Shown: positions 20,332 through 29,144, counted from the first letter of the stretch. The stretch: DNA of 64,000 bases from Myxococcales bacterium 68-20 (GCA_001899635.1 MKVQ01000003.1:62001-126000); one strand, 5' to 3'. Notes: generated from the letters alone by a model not told the origin. Made by a program: numbers and translations.

Positions 20332-20388
20332 TCGCGCCCCGCTTTTCCGCGGCGCCCTCTTTGCTGAGGGACTTTACCGGACCGAGTC

Positions 20389-20547
20389 ATGGCCAAGCCG
20401 AAACGCACGTATCAGCCCCACAACAAGCGCCGCCTCCGCACCCACGGCTTCCTCGCTCGCATGGCGACGCGTGGCGGGGCCAAGATCCTGGCGAACCGCC
20501 GCCGCAAGGGGCGCTCGCGCCTCACGGTCTCGATCTTCAAGAAGTAG
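20389..20547 (+). CDS. rpmH: Ribosomal protein bL34
   Basis: 52 residues beginning [20 protein letters not shown] and rich in Arg/Lys, matching the universally conserved bL34 of the large ribosomal subunit. [11 protein letters not shown] and the following RRRKGR are the family core. It heads the classical rpmH-rnpA-yidD-yidC order, with rnpA starting 38 nt later. The usual dnaA partner is not upstream; an OmpA gene is. Confidence 0.96.
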   Translation: MAKPKRTYQPHNKRRLRTHGFLARMATRGGAKILANRRRKGRSRLTVSIFKK

Positions 20548-20585
20548 GCTCTGCCTACTTTCCCGCTGAGCTCGCGGGCCTGACT

Positions 20586-21047
20586 GTGGCTTCGTTCGGA
20601 TTCGGACGAGAGCGCCGCATTCGGCGCCGTGCTGACTTCCTGCGGGTGCAGTCGAACGGAGAGCGCGCAACCAGCCGTCATTTCGTGCTGCTCGTGTGCG
20701 CCCGCGAAGCGAGTCCGAGCGCGACTGTGCCCGCGAGTGCCCCGTCGCGCCTCGGGATCGTGGCAACGCGCAAGGTCGGTGACGCGACGATGCGGAACCG
20801 CATCAAGCGCGTCTGCCGCGAATGCTTTCGTTTGTGGCCGGGTTTCGTGCCGGACGGCATCGACCTCGTGGTGATCGCGCGCGAAGGCGCCGACGCGCTG
20901 ACGCTGGATGGCGTCCGTGACGAATGGTCACGAGCACGCCCGGCGCTCCTCAAGCGCTGCGCGAACGTGCTTCGCGCGAAGCCCGAAGGCGCGGCCGCTG
21001 CCTCGCAGGAGCGCGCGGGCCCTCGAAAAGCCGTGGGTCCGGCGTAG
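20586..21047 (+). CDS. rnpA: Ribonuclease P protein component
   Basis: 153 residues from GTG 20586. The frame is open further upstream through rpmH, but GTG 20586 gives the usual short N-terminus before RERRIRRRADFLRV. The signature RNRIKRVCRECFR (about residues 70-82) is the RNase P protein RNR motif that contacts the P RNA during 5' maturation of tRNA. The C-terminal ~25 residues are an Ala/Gly/Arg-rich extension. No ATG is available near this start. Confidence 0.92.
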   Translation: MASFGFGRERRIRRRADFLRVQSNGERATSRHFVLLVCAREASPSATVPASAPSRLGIVATRKVGDATMRNRIKRVCRECFRLWPGFVPDGIDLVVIAREGADALTLDGVRDEWSRARPALLKRCANVLRAKPEGAAAASQERAGPRKAVGPA

Positions 21048-21133
21048 GGCGTGACGCCCTTCGGACCGATCCCAGCTTTCTTCGCGCTCGAGCTGGCGCA
21101 AGGGAGCAAACGGCATCAGATTCGCCCGCACCG

Positions 21134-21400
21134 ATGTCCGTGATCGCGCGCCTCTTCATCACCCTCGTGCGCGCCTACCAGATCATGCTCTCGCCATGGC
21201 TGGGCAGGGTGTGCCGGTTCGAGCCTTCTTGCTCGAGGTACACGATCGCTTGCCTCGAGGAACATGGGGCGATGCGCGGCAGCTTGCTTTCGGTGAAACG
21301 CCTGTGTAAGTGCCACCCGTTTCACCCTGGGGGCTTCGATCCCCCGCCTCCTGCGCGTGCATCGAAGCACGCGTCGTCAGAGGTCCGAGAAGCCGCGTAG
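21134..21400 (+). CDS. yidD: Membrane protein insertion efficiency factor YidD
   Basis: 88 residues. It has the family pattern of an amphipathic N-terminal helix (LFITLVRAYQIMLSPWLG), then CRFEPSCSRYTIACLEEHGA, the LCKCHPFHPGGFDP block with conserved Cys residues, and a short variable tail. YidD aids YidC-dependent membrane insertion. The start ATG lies 86 nt after rnpA, and yidC begins 38 nt downstream. Confidence 0.95.
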   Translation: MSVIARLFITLVRAYQIMLSPWLGRVCRFEPSCSRYTIACLEEHGAMRGSLLSVKRLCKCHPFHPGGFDPPPPARASKHASSEVREAA

Positions 21401-21438
21401 GAAAACCGCTGCGGGACAAGGCGGAAGAAAGAAGCTGA

Positions 21439-23226
21439 ATGGATCGGAACAGTCTCCTGCGCGTGCTGGCCATCACGGCCGCGGTGCTCCTCTTCTGGAA
21501 GTTCGGGCTCCCGCTCATCACGGGGTCGAGCGACAAGGTGCAATCGGTTCCGGAGGAGGCGTACGTCAATGCGCCTGGCTTCGTCCCCGACACGCTCGAT
21601 GCTCCGGCCGAGCCGGGTAAGCCGAACCAGCCCGCCGAAGGCGAGATCTGCAAGATCAACGGCAAGCGCTTCGACGCATCGCTCTCGACGCGCGGCGCCG
21701 CGATCGTCCACTTCAACCTCGAGGGCGGCAAGTACGAGGGCATGGACCTCTCGACGACGCCCGATCACGAGCGCTGGCGATCGCTCCGCACGGTCTTCCG
21801 TGGTCCCGACGGCAAGGATCAGGTCAAGTACGACCGCGTCGTGTGGAAGCTCGAGCCCCCGACCGAAGGGGAAGCGGGCAAGAGCTGCACGTTCACCTAC
21901 GAGGACGACGACGTCCGCCTCGAGAAGAAGCTCACGGCGGGCGAACGTCCGTTCGAGCTCCTCGTCAAGTCGAGCGTCACGAACCTCGCGAAGGAAGCGC
22001 GCCGGCACCAGCTCTCGATCGGCACCTACTCGTTCCGCAAGAACATCGACCTGAAGGGCAGCCTCGGCCGCCAGTCACCGTGGGTCACGGAGCTCGAGTG
22101 CGCGAGCGGCAGTGACGTCGTCCGCAAGAACAGGGACGAGTTCAAGTCGGGCTGGTTCGCCGTCCCGAGCGTCGACCGCTACGCCGCGATCAACACCCAG
22201 TACTTCACCCAGGCGCTCATGCCCGATCCCGCGCCGGGCACGGTCACCGAGCTCCCGCGCTGCGAGCTCCTCGCCGAGGAGTGGGTCGCCCCGGGTCAGG
22301 CGCACGACGCCGACGACGCCGCCGTGATCTTCCACGCGAAGCTCGTCTACCCCGCGAAGGAGCTCCAGCCGCAGGGGACCGCGTCCTACGAGGAGATCGC
22401 GTTCTTCGGCCCGAAGGAGCGCGACGTGCTCGCGCACGCGGGCGGCAGCGATCGCCTGAAGGACGTCATCAACCTCGGCTTCTTCCGCCCGGTCGCCCGC
22501 GTCCTCGTCGGCTTCCTCGTCTTCCTCCACGAGAAGGTGACGTTCGGCAACTGGGGCGTCGCGATCATCCTGCTGACGGTCTGCCTCCGCACGGTCCTGT
22601 TCCCGCTCACGTGGAAGTCCATCAAGACGACCATCGCGATGCGGAAGCTGAAGCCCGAGGTCGACGCCCTGAACGAGAAGTTCAAGGACGACGCGCAGGC
22701 GAAGAACCTCGCGATGATGGAGCTCTGGAAGAAGCACGGGGTCAACCCGTTCGGCGGGTGCCTCCCGCAGCTCGTCCAGATGCCGGTCTGGTTCGCGATG
22801 TACACGACGCTGCAGACCGCAGCCGAGATGTACCACGTGAAATTCCTGTGGTTCAAAGACCTCTCGTCGCCGGACCCGTACTACGTCCTGCCGCTCCTCC
22901 TCGGCGCCTTCATGATCATCCAGCAGCGCATCGTGCCCCAGCAGGGCATGGATCCGGTGCAGCAGAAGATGATGATGTGGATGATGCCCATCATCTTCAC
23001 GGTCATGATGTTGTTCCTTCCGGCCGCGCTCGGTGTTTACATGCTGACGAACAGCGTCCTCGGCATCGTCCAACAGCTCGTCCTCGAGCAGGTGGCGCCA
23101 CGGCCGAAAGACGGCGACAAGGGCGGCATCGTCGTGAAGCAGAAGGGTGAGAAGCCTAAGGGGGACGCAGCCAAGAACGAGAAGTCGCTTGGCGATGGCT
23201 TCGGAAAGGGAAAAGCTCGTGTCTGA
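21439..23226 (+). CDS. yidC: Membrane protein insertase YidC
   Basis: 595 residues. An N-terminal transmembrane anchor (LLRVLAITAAVLLFWKFGLPL) is followed by a large periplasmic beta domain (~50-340) typical of Gram-negative YidC. The conserved OxaA core follows (VTFGNWGVAIILLTVCLRTVL, MPVWFAMYTTL, YVLPLLLGAFMI, PIIFTVMMLFLPAALGVY), with a Lys-rich tail. It inserts membrane proteins alone or with SecYEG. The start codon is preceded by AAGAAAGAAG. Its 3' end overlaps khpB. Confidence 0.96.
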   Translation: MDRNSLLRVLAITAAVLLFWKFGLPLITGSSDKVQSVPEEAYVNAPGFVPDTLDAPAEPGKPNQPAEGEICKINGKRFDASLSTRGAAIVHFNLEGGKYEGMDLSTTPDHERWRSLRTVFRGPDGKDQVKYDRVVWKLEPPTEGEAGKSCTFTYEDDDVRLEKKLTAGERPFELLVKSSVTNLAKEARRHQLSIGTYSFRKNIDLKGSLGRQSPWVTELECASGSDVVRKNRDEFKSGWFAVPSVDRYAAINTQYFTQALMPDPAPGTVTELPRCELLAEEWVAPGQAHDADDAAVIFHAKLVYPAKELQPQGTASYEEIAFFGPKERDVLAHAGGSDRLKDVINLGFFRPVARVLVGFLVFLHEKVTFGNWGVAIILLTVCLRTVLFPLTWKSIKTTIAMRKLKPEVDALNEKFKDDAQAKNLAMMELWKKHGVNPFGGCLPQLVQMPVWFAMYTTLQTAAEMYHVKFLWFKDLSSPDPYYVLPLLLGAFMIIQQRIVPQQGMDPVQQKMMMWMMPIIFTVMMLFLPAALGVYMLTNSVLGIVQQLVLEQVAPRPKDGDKGGIVVKQKGEKPKGDAAKNEKSLGDGFGKGKARV

Positions 23227-23752
23227 TGTAGTGGAACGCGAAGGCGGAGAGGGCGGTCCGGCCGGCCCCTCGGACGAGGTGACCGATCCCCAGGCGCTGC
23301 GCGCGCTTGGCTTCGTCCAGATGCTCATCGAGAAGATGGAGATGGATGCGGAGGTCACGCTTGCGCCGGACGACGGCGAGGGCTCGGCTGACGAGATCCG
23401 CCTCGAGATCGAAGGGCCCGATGCCGGCCGCATCATCGGCAAGCGCGGGAGCGTCCTCGAGGCGATCCAGTACTTGACCACGCGCGTCGCCCACAAGCCG
23501 GGCGAGCCGCGCAAGCACATCGCGGTCGACGCCGAGGGCTACCGCGCCCGCCACGAAGACCAGCTCGCGGAGATGGCGAAGAAGCTCGCCCGCCGCGTCG
23601 CCAAAGAGGGCAAGGTCATCACCTTCGACCCGATGACGGCGCGCGATCGCCGCGTGGTGCACATGGCGCTCAAGGACATCACCGGCGTGCGCACCGAGAG
23701 CCACGGCGAAGGTCCCGATCGCCGCGTACAGATCATCCCCGTCAAGAACTGA
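23195..23752 (+). CDS. khpB: KhpB/Jag RNA-binding protein (KH and R3H domains)
   Basis: 185 residues from ATG 23195, overlapping yidC by 32 nt; GTG 23219 is an alternative. A KH domain contains EGPDAGRIIGKRGSVLEAIQYL, and an R3H domain contains ARDRRVVHMALKDITGVRTES. The N-terminal Jag-N domain of Firmicutes is missing, replaced by an acidic linker. The Jag family binds RNA and influences cell division and envelope growth in Gram-positives. Its position after yidC is conserved; mnmE, often next, is absent. Confidence 0.9.
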   Translation: MASEREKLVSDVVEREGGEGGPAGPSDEVTDPQALRALGFVQMLIEKMEMDAEVTLAPDDGEGSADEIRLEIEGPDAGRIIGKRGSVLEAIQYLTTRVAHKPGEPRKHIAVDAEGYRARHEDQLAEMAKKLARRVAKEGKVITFDPMTARDRRVVHMALKDITGVRTESHGEGPDRRVQIIPVKN

Positions 23753-23797
23753 GGCGCACGGAGTCCAGCTCGCTGGGCGCCCGAGCCGAAGTGACCG

Positions 23798-23840
23798 CGA
23801 CGAGCCGGTGGAGCCATGCTTCACCGGCTCTCGTCGTTTT
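23798..23840 (+). terminator. Intrinsic terminator of the rpmH-rnpA-yidD-yidC-khpB cluster
   Basis: A 13-bp stem (23798-23810 with 23822-23836, one 2-nt bulge) has an 11-nt loop and is followed at once by TTTT. It lies 46 nt after the khpB stop and fits a transcription end for the cluster. Confidence 0.82.
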
Positions 23841-24025
23841 GGGGGCGGGGGCGAACGTCACGAGAGGAATGCGAGCTCCGCGCTCGAGTCGCCGCGCAGA
23901 CGAGTGCGCATGCAGCCCGCTTCACGCCCCTCTCCCCGCCTTCCGAGGCGCGGGAGCGCACCTCCGCTGGCCTGGCATCGCTCGATGCGCGCGTCACACC
24001 GTTGGCGAACGCAGGCTTCTTTCGA

Positions 24026-25087
24026 TCAGGCGGCCCCGCCACGGAGATCGACCGGGCCGTCGAGGCGAGGCCGCTGCATCCGGCCGAGCGCGGAGACGCG
24101 TGCCCACTTCGGCGCCAGGCGGCGTGCGCTCGCCTCGTCGTCGCTCCCGAACGCCACGATCGATCGCGCGAGCGGCTCGAGGAGAGCGAGCGCGTCGTCC
24201 TCGGTCGTGCAGGCCGCCACGTGGACGTGACGGTACGCGGGACACGGCACCATCGGAGCGCCCGGAGGCGCGATGCCGATCGCGTGCTGCGTGCCTACCA
24301 GCGCGCGGCACGCATAGGTCATCGTGGCCACGTAGCGGTCGCTGGCCGCTCGTTCCTCCGCCGGAAGCGGCCCGCGGGGAATCTCGATGCCGAACCGCTC
24401 GAGCTCCCCGTGCAGTGCCTCCGCGAAGGCGTCCGCACGCGAGGAGGTTCGAGTTGTCCCCTCCTCCACGAGCGCGATGCGCGGGCTCAGGCATCCGCGC
24501 TGATCGAAGGCGACCACGTCCTCCGCGAGGCCGCGCGCCGAGACGGCCAGGTCCGCGCCCCGCGTGATCCATGCGACGCCCATCCCGGAGCCGTGGCCCA
24601 CGAGACGCACGTTCGGACGGAGGCGGGCGCGGATGTCGGCGATCGTCGCGTCGTGGCCGTAGACGTGGATCTCGCCCTCCTCGACCCTCGCGACGTCGAG
24701 CCCCTCGTCGAGCCGGATCGCGGGATCGCTCGCGGCCTCGACGAGCGCCCGGGCGAAGGTAGGGTCCCGACGTGACGGCCGGACGACGACGTCGGCCGAA
24801 GCCGCGCGCGCAATCGCGACCGCGCGGAGCGCGCCGACGAAGACGTTCGCGGACAGGATCACCGCGACCCGCGACGCATCCCCGGCCTGCGCGACGAGCC
24901 GACGAAGCTCCGCGTCGCTCGCGTCGAGCTCGAGGTGTCGCGTCAGCGCGAGCTCCACGCCCGCTGCCGAGAGGCCGGTGGACTCGACAATCGCGGCAGT
25001 GAGCTCGTCTCGACGGTCGACGACTGCCCGCGCGGCAAGAGCAACCGCACGCACCTCGGCGATTCGAGTCTCGACGCTGCGCTCCAT
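24026..25087 (-). CDS. LuxC-like acyl-CoA/acyl-thioester reductase
   Basis: 353 residues. VVAFDQRGCLSPR places the catalytic Cys near residue 199, as in LuxC fatty-acid reductases, which take an acyl group on this Cys and reduce it with NADPH to an aldehyde. SANVFVGALRAV and LVGHGSGMGVAWI suit the aldehyde-dehydrogenase-like nucleotide fold. It is shorter than LuxC of luminous Vibrio (about 480 residues), and no luciferase genes are nearby, so bioluminescence is unlikely. The LuxE-like gene lies 102 nt upstream on the same strand and is its natural acyl donor. Confidence 0.78.
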   Translation of the reverse strand: MERSVETRIAEVRAVALAARAVVDRRDELTAAIVESTGLSAAGVELALTRHLELDASDAELRRLVAQAGDASRVAVILSANVFVGALRAVAIARAASADVVVRPSRRDPTFARALVEAASDPAIRLDEGLDVARVEEGEIHVYGHDATIADIRARLRPNVRLVGHGSGMGVAWITRGADLAVSARGLAEDVVAFDQRGCLSPRIALVEEGTTRTSSRADAFAEALHGELERFGIEIPRGPLPAEERAASDRYVATMTYACRALVGTQHAIGIAPPGAPMVPCPAYRHVHVAACTTEDDALALLEPLARSIVAFGSDDEASARRLAPKWARVSALGRMQRPRLDGPVDLRGGAA

Positions 25088-25189
25088 CCTACGATTCTAC
25101 CCTGACGGACCTGACCCGCGACGGATGCGCTCCACGTGGATGCGCAGCCAAACGTATGTGCCGAACGGCAGCGCTCCGACTCCTCCCGC

Positions 25190-26296
25190 TCACGCGCGTC
25201 CGAGGAGCTCGTCGATCGCGATCGAGCATCCTCGCGGCGGCGCGCCGGGCGCACGACCGAGCAACTCGAACCCTTCCGTTCCCGGCAAGCGCCGGACGCG
25301 ATCCTGAGTGAGGATCGCGACGGCGCTGTCGACGTTCATGAGGTCGACGATCTTCGCGATCCCCACCTCCCCTTCGGGCACGGGCGCGAGCGACTCGGGA
25401 TCGACCGGCACGACACGGGCCCACGGCGGCTCGGCATACGTGCCGTGGCGTGCTGCGGGGTCGAACAGCGTCCGCTCGTAGAACTGGCTCGAGAGCTCCG
25501 TCATCCCGTATTCGGCGACGATCGAGCGCTCGTCGATCGCGAAGATCCGCGCGAGCTCGGTGCGGAGCTCATCGGCCGCGACTTCGCGACTCTTGCCCTT
25601 GAAGCCGCCGGTCTGCATCACGCGCGAGCCCGCCGGGAGCTCGAACGTCGCGTCTCCCACCGCATCGAGCAGGTGCACGAGCGCGAACGACGTCGCGAGG
25701 ACGAGCATGGGCTGTCCCTTCGCCAGCGCCGTCGCGACGCGAGCATCGAACGTACCGAGGTCGAGGACGTCTCCGGCGACGAGCCAGGTCTCCTCCGACG
25801 GCGCGGCCTCCCCGAACGCGCGCACGAAGCTCGCGCACATGTGGCCGAGCGACGAGTCCGGCGCCGCGGCCGGCGACGGACCGAGGACGACGACGGGCAC
25901 CGGACGATCGAAGTCGCGTGCGAGCCAGTGCCGGCCGAACGCGAGCGCGGCTGCCTCGTAGGTCGACGCGTCCCGCATCGCATGCGCACCGCGCGCGCCG
26001 ACGGTGGTCCCGCTCGTGCGGAACGTCACCTGCGTCACCGCCTCGTCGAACGTGGCGACACGCGTGAGCTTGAACGCGTCGGTCGGAACCGCGGGGACGT
26101 CCTCGGCGCGAGAGAGCGCCGACGGCTCCACCCCGCGAGCTCGACACAAACGCGCGAAGCCCGGCGCATGGTCGGCCTGATAACGCGCGAGCTCGCACGC
26201 GAGCTCATCGAAATCGGGCGCGGCCTCACCACGTTCGAACGCATCGACGAAAGCACGCGCGCGCGCGTGAAGGGACGAGCTCCGATCGAGATCCAC
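25190..26296 (-). CDS. LuxE-like acyl-protein synthetase
   Basis: 368 residues. FRTSGTTVGARG near residue 93 is the adenylate-forming loop, EYGMTELSSQFYE near 265 resembles LuxE, and GFELLGRAPGAPPRGCSIA closes the protein as in LuxE. LuxE activates a fatty acid as acyl-AMP, loads it on its own Cys and hands it to LuxC. Here it sits just upstream of the LuxC-like gene, so together they form an acid-to-aldehyde reductase. The acid substrate is not known. No lux luciferase or regulator is present. Confidence 0.78.
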   Translation of the reverse strand: MDLDRSSSLHARARAFVDAFERGEAAPDFDELACELARYQADHAPGFARLCRARGVEPSALSRAEDVPAVPTDAFKLTRVATFDEAVTQVTFRTSGTTVGARGAHAMRDASTYEAAALAFGRHWLARDFDRPVPVVVLGPSPAAAPDSSLGHMCASFVRAFGEAAPSEETWLVAGDVLDLGTFDARVATALAKGQPMLVLATSFALVHLLDAVGDATFELPAGSRVMQTGGFKGKSREVAADELRTELARIFAIDERSIVAEYGMTELSSQFYERTLFDPAARHGTYAEPPWARVVPVDPESLAPVPEGEVGIAKIVDLMNVDSAVAILTQDRVRRLPGTEGFELLGRAPGAPPRGCSIAIDELLGRA

Positions 26297-26410
26297 GATG
26301 GCCGCACCCTACCGCGGCGCTCTTCGGAGCGCGAGCACGGGCTCGAGGACGCCGCGCGGCACGATGAAGCGCGATCTTCGGTCACGAGGACGGCATCACC
26401 GTGTGGAGTG

Positions 26411-26449
26411 GCCCGGGAGGCTCCGCGTCGACGACGGAACCTCCCGGGC
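26411..26449 (-). terminator. Terminator-like hairpin without T-run
   Basis: GCCCGGGAGG (26411-26420) pairs perfectly with CCTCCCGGGC (26440-26449) over a 19-nt loop. It lies downstream of an EF-Tu-like fragment on the minus strand. No T-run follows, so a role in termination is only likely. The flanking 26297-26410 shows nothing else. Confidence 0.45.
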
Positions 26450-26478
26450 GCTCCGGGTGGAGGGCTCAGTCTCTTCGT

Positions 26479-26603
26479 TCAGCAGACACCAACTACGATG
26501 CCCGCCCCGACCATCTTGTTGCCCTCACGAACGGCGAAACGCACGCCCGCACCGAGCGCGACGTCGTGATCGAGGACGAAGCGAACGCGCACCTCGTCGC
26601 GCG
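26479..26603 (-). pseudogene. EF-Tu C-terminal fragment
   Basis: Read on the minus strand, the 40 codons before TGA (26481-26479) encode EVRVRFVLDHDVALGAGV then RFAVREGNKMVGAGIVVGV. EF-Tu ends in almost the same way (RFAIREGGRTVGAGVV). The fragment starts right at the aminotransferase stop, in another frame, with no start codon, GTPase domain or domain 2, so it cannot be a working elongation factor. It is best explained as the leftover 3' end of a tuf copy displaced by, or recombined with, the aminotransferase region. Chance similarity over ~20 residues remains possible. Confidence 0.55.
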
Positions 26604-27935
26604 TCAGCCGGGACGACGCTTCCGGATCGTCTCGGCGAGCGCGTCCGTGAACGCACGGAGGAGCGAGGGCTCGATCGTGAGCGGCGGCGAAAGCGTGAGC
26701 GCGTCGCCTCGCGCACCGCCCGTCAGGACGATGAAGCCGCGTGCGAGCAGCTCGCGCGCCACGGCGAGCGGGTCGATCGAGCTCGGCAATGCGACGCCGA
26801 CCATGAGACCGGCGCCGCGCACGACCGCTGCCTCGCCGCATGCCGCTTGGAGCTCGGACCGCCAGACGTCGCCAACCTCCCGCGCTCGCGCGGGCAGGTC
26901 GCGCGCGCGGAGCGCCTCGATCGTCGCGAGCGCAGCCGCGCAGGCGGGAGGCGATCCGAAATGCGTCCCCGTGTGGATCCTGGTGCCGCCGTGCCCGCCC
27001 CACGCCTCCATCACGGCCCGCCTTCCGACGCACGCGGAGATCGGAAGGCCACCGCCGAGCCCCTTACCGAGACAGAGGACGTCCGGGACGACGGGGGAGC
27101 TCGCGAGCATCGAGCCGGTGCGCCCCATCCCGGTCCAGATCTCGTCGACGACGAGGAGCGCGCCGGCCGCGTCCGCGATCGAGCGAAGCTCCGGAAGGAA
27201 GCCTGCCGGGGGAACGACGCAGCCGCCCCGCCCGAGGATCGGCTCGACGAGGATCGCACCGACGGAGCCGCTCGCGAGCGCAGCGCGGACGGCTTCGATA
27301 CTCGCATCGAGCCCGGCCGCGCTCTCCGGATACGGCGCGAACGTCACCGGCACCCCGAGATGGGGCACGAACGGCTCGCGAAACGCGGGCGCGAATCCGA
27401 GCGCGGCGAGCGGGCCGTACGACAGACCATGGTAGCTGCCTTCGAACGCGATGACCCCGGGCTTGCCCGTCGCAAGAAGCGCGGTCTTGAGCGCGCACGT
27501 CACCGCGTCGGCCCCCGACAGACCGAGCATCACGCGCGCACCGGGCTCGGGGAAGAGGTCGCGGATGGCCTCGCAGGCGCGCAGCTTGATCTCGGTCGAG
27601 TAGACGTCGCCGAGCGCGATCACGAGATCGCCTGCCGCCACACGCGCAGCCTCGCTCGCCTCGTTCGGTGCATGCCCGAGGAGGAGCGCGCCGAAGCCGG
27701 CCGTGAGATCGACATAGCGATTGCCGTCCGCGTCGAAGACGTTCGCGCCGCGCCCGCGTGCGTACACGATCGGCGCTTGGTCCTCGCCGGATCGCGCCGC
27801 GCGCGCTTGCCTCCGGGCATCGAACGCAGGCGACTCCACCTCGGCCATGCGAGCGGCGAGCTCGCGTGAGCGCGGCCCCGGCGGCGCGACGACGATCGAC
27901 GGAAGGTCCTGTCCCGACTCCACGACCCGTTCCAT
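26604..27935 (-). CDS. Class III (PLP-dependent) aminotransferase
   Basis: 443 residues from ATG 27935; a further 18 basic residues upstream (start 27989) look non-coding. The fold type I class III pattern is clear: TAGFGALLLGH, GSYHGLSYG, VDEIWTGMGRTG with the PLP-binding Asp, and LCLGKGLGGGLP with the Schiff-base Lys near 291. Relatives transfer amino groups to omega positions, to aldehydes such as glutamate semialdehyde, or to keto acids. It lies on the same strand as the LuxE/LuxC-like pair. Converting their aldehyde to an amine is an attractive but unproven role. Confidence 0.82.
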   Translation of the reverse strand: MERVVESGQDLPSIVVAPPGPRSRELAARMAEVESPAFDARRQARAARSGEDQAPIVYARGRGANVFDADGNRYVDLTAGFGALLLGHAPNEASEAARVAAGDLVIALGDVYSTEIKLRACEAIRDLFPEPGARVMLGLSGADAVTCALKTALLATGKPGVIAFEGSYHGLSYGPLAALGFAPAFREPFVPHLGVPVTFAPYPESAAGLDASIEAVRAALASGSVGAILVEPILGRGGCVVPPAGFLPELRSIADAAGALLVVDEIWTGMGRTGSMLASSPVVPDVLCLGKGLGGGLPISACVGRRAVMEAWGGHGGTRIHTGTHFGSPPACAAALATIEALRARDLPARAREVGDVWRSELQAACGEAAVVRGAGLMVGVALPSSIDPLAVARELLARGFIVLTGGARGDALTLSPPLTIEPSLLRAFTDALAETIRKRRPG

Positions 27936-27996
27936 ACACCATCGACGCCTCGCGCGCCGCGCCGCGCCGCTCGAGAGCGGACGTCGCATCGGCTCA

Positions 27997-28053
27997 TCAC
28001 GAGGGCCGCCTCCCCCTCGCCGCGTAGAGCTTCACATCGGCGTCGCGGTCACG
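27997..28053 (-). pseudogene. Remnant of a GGDEF-domain 3' end
   Basis: Minus-strand codons RDADVKLYAARGRRPS followed by TGA closely mirror the last residues of the intact neighbour (RNADAKLYEAKRGGRNRVVS). No upstream domain remains in this frame. It appears to be the tail of a duplicated, otherwise deleted diguanylate cyclase gene, 74 nt beyond the stop of the intact copy. Confidence 0.5.
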
Positions 28054-28126
28054 GTCCCCCGACCGCGGCGCGCTGCGGCGACGCCGGTCGGCGAGCGACG
28101 CCCCTCACCGCTGCCGCGCTTGGCGA

Positions 28127-29035
28127 TCAGCTGACGACGCGGTTACGACCACCGCGCTTGGCCTCGTAGAGCTTCGCGTCGGCGTTGCGAATGAGGTCGA
28201 GCGCGGTCTTGTCGTTGTCCGCGAGGGTCGCGACGCCGATCGACACGGTGACCGGGATGGTGTCGCCCTGGAAGACGAAGCGGCTCGCCTCGATCTTCTC
28301 GCGGAGCCCCTCGGCGAGCGCGCGCGCGCCTTCGAGGTTCGTCTCCGGAAGTACGATCGCGAACTCCTCACCACCGTAGCGCGCGAAGACCTCGTCACGA
28401 CGGATGCGGCCCTGGACGATGCGCGCGAGCTCTTTGAGGACGAAGTCGCCCGCGAGGTGACCGTGGTGGTCGTTGATCTTCTTGAAGTGATCGATGTCGA
28501 ACATCATGAAGGCGAGCTCGCGCGCGTGACGACGCGCGCGGATGATCTCCTTCTCGAGGGCCTCCAGCAGGTAGCGCTTCACGTGCGCCTGCGTGAGACC
28601 GTCGATGATCGTCATCCGGTAGATCTCTTCGTGGTACTGCGACTCGACGTCGGCACCGGAGAGGTACTTGAAGATCGTGGGACCGACCTTGATGCGGTCG
28701 CCGTTCGCCAGCCCGAACTCGCGGCTGATCTGCTCGTCGTTGACGTAGGTGCCGTTGGTGGAGCCGTCGTCGACCGCCCACCAGACACTGCCACGCTGCT
28801 CGAGATGAGCATGCCGGCGCGACACGCTATCTCCCTCGAGCACGATGTGATTCTCGGCACCGCGCCCGACGCGCACCGGCGTGAAGTCGAGCACGAAGCG
28901 CTTGCCGAGCAGCGTCGGCTCCTTCGTGTAGATCACGACGATGCAGTCGTTGCTACGTGGAGCACCGTCCGCCGCCTCTCCGGCAGGCTTCTGGACGATG
29001 GTCGTGACTCGCGTCTTCTCGTCCAGCTCGCTCAC
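28127..29035 (-). CDS. FHA-GGDEF protein (probable diguanylate cyclase)
   Basis: 302 residues. The N-terminal FHA domain (~40-125) has VRVGRGAENHI, SVSRRHAHLE and DDGSTNGTYVN, the phosphothreonine-binding set. The C-terminal GGDEF domain (~140-300) has FDIDHFKKINDHHGH and RYGGEEF near 219-225, compatible with making cyclic di-GMP. The usual inhibitory RxxD site before GGEEF is RRDE here, so product inhibition may be weak. It suggests that Ser/Thr kinase signals control c-di-GMP. A remnant of a related gene follows it. Confidence 0.88.
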   Translation of the reverse strand: MSELDEKTRVTTIVQKPAGEAADGAPRSNDCIVVIYTKEPTLLGKRFVLDFTPVRVGRGAENHIVLEGDSVSRRHAHLEQRGSVWWAVDDGSTNGTYVNDEQISREFGLANGDRIKVGPTIFKYLSGADVESQYHEEIYRMTIIDGLTQAHVKRYLLEALEKEIIRARRHARELAFMMFDIDHFKKINDHHGHLAGDFVLKELARIVQGRIRRDEVFARYGGEEFAIVLPETNLEGARALAEGLREKIEASRFVFQGDTIPVTVSIGVATLADNDKTALDLIRNADAKLYEAKRGGRNRVVS

Positions 29036-29144
29036 CTGTCGCCCGCGCCGAAAAAGGAAGGCATTCGAGGATGTATGCCCGTCACCCTTCCACCGGAGAC
29101 TATTGCTGAAGCATTGAACCGGTCAAGGCAGCCCATGTAGGCGC

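Noticed and set aside
20057-20388. Possible replication origin before rpmH
   Set aside because: No dnaA gene and no DnaA-box cluster seen; the upstream neighbour is an OmpA gene.
24026-26296. Bioluminescence (lux) operon
   Set aside because: Only LuxC- and LuxE-like genes are present; luxAB and luxD are lacking.
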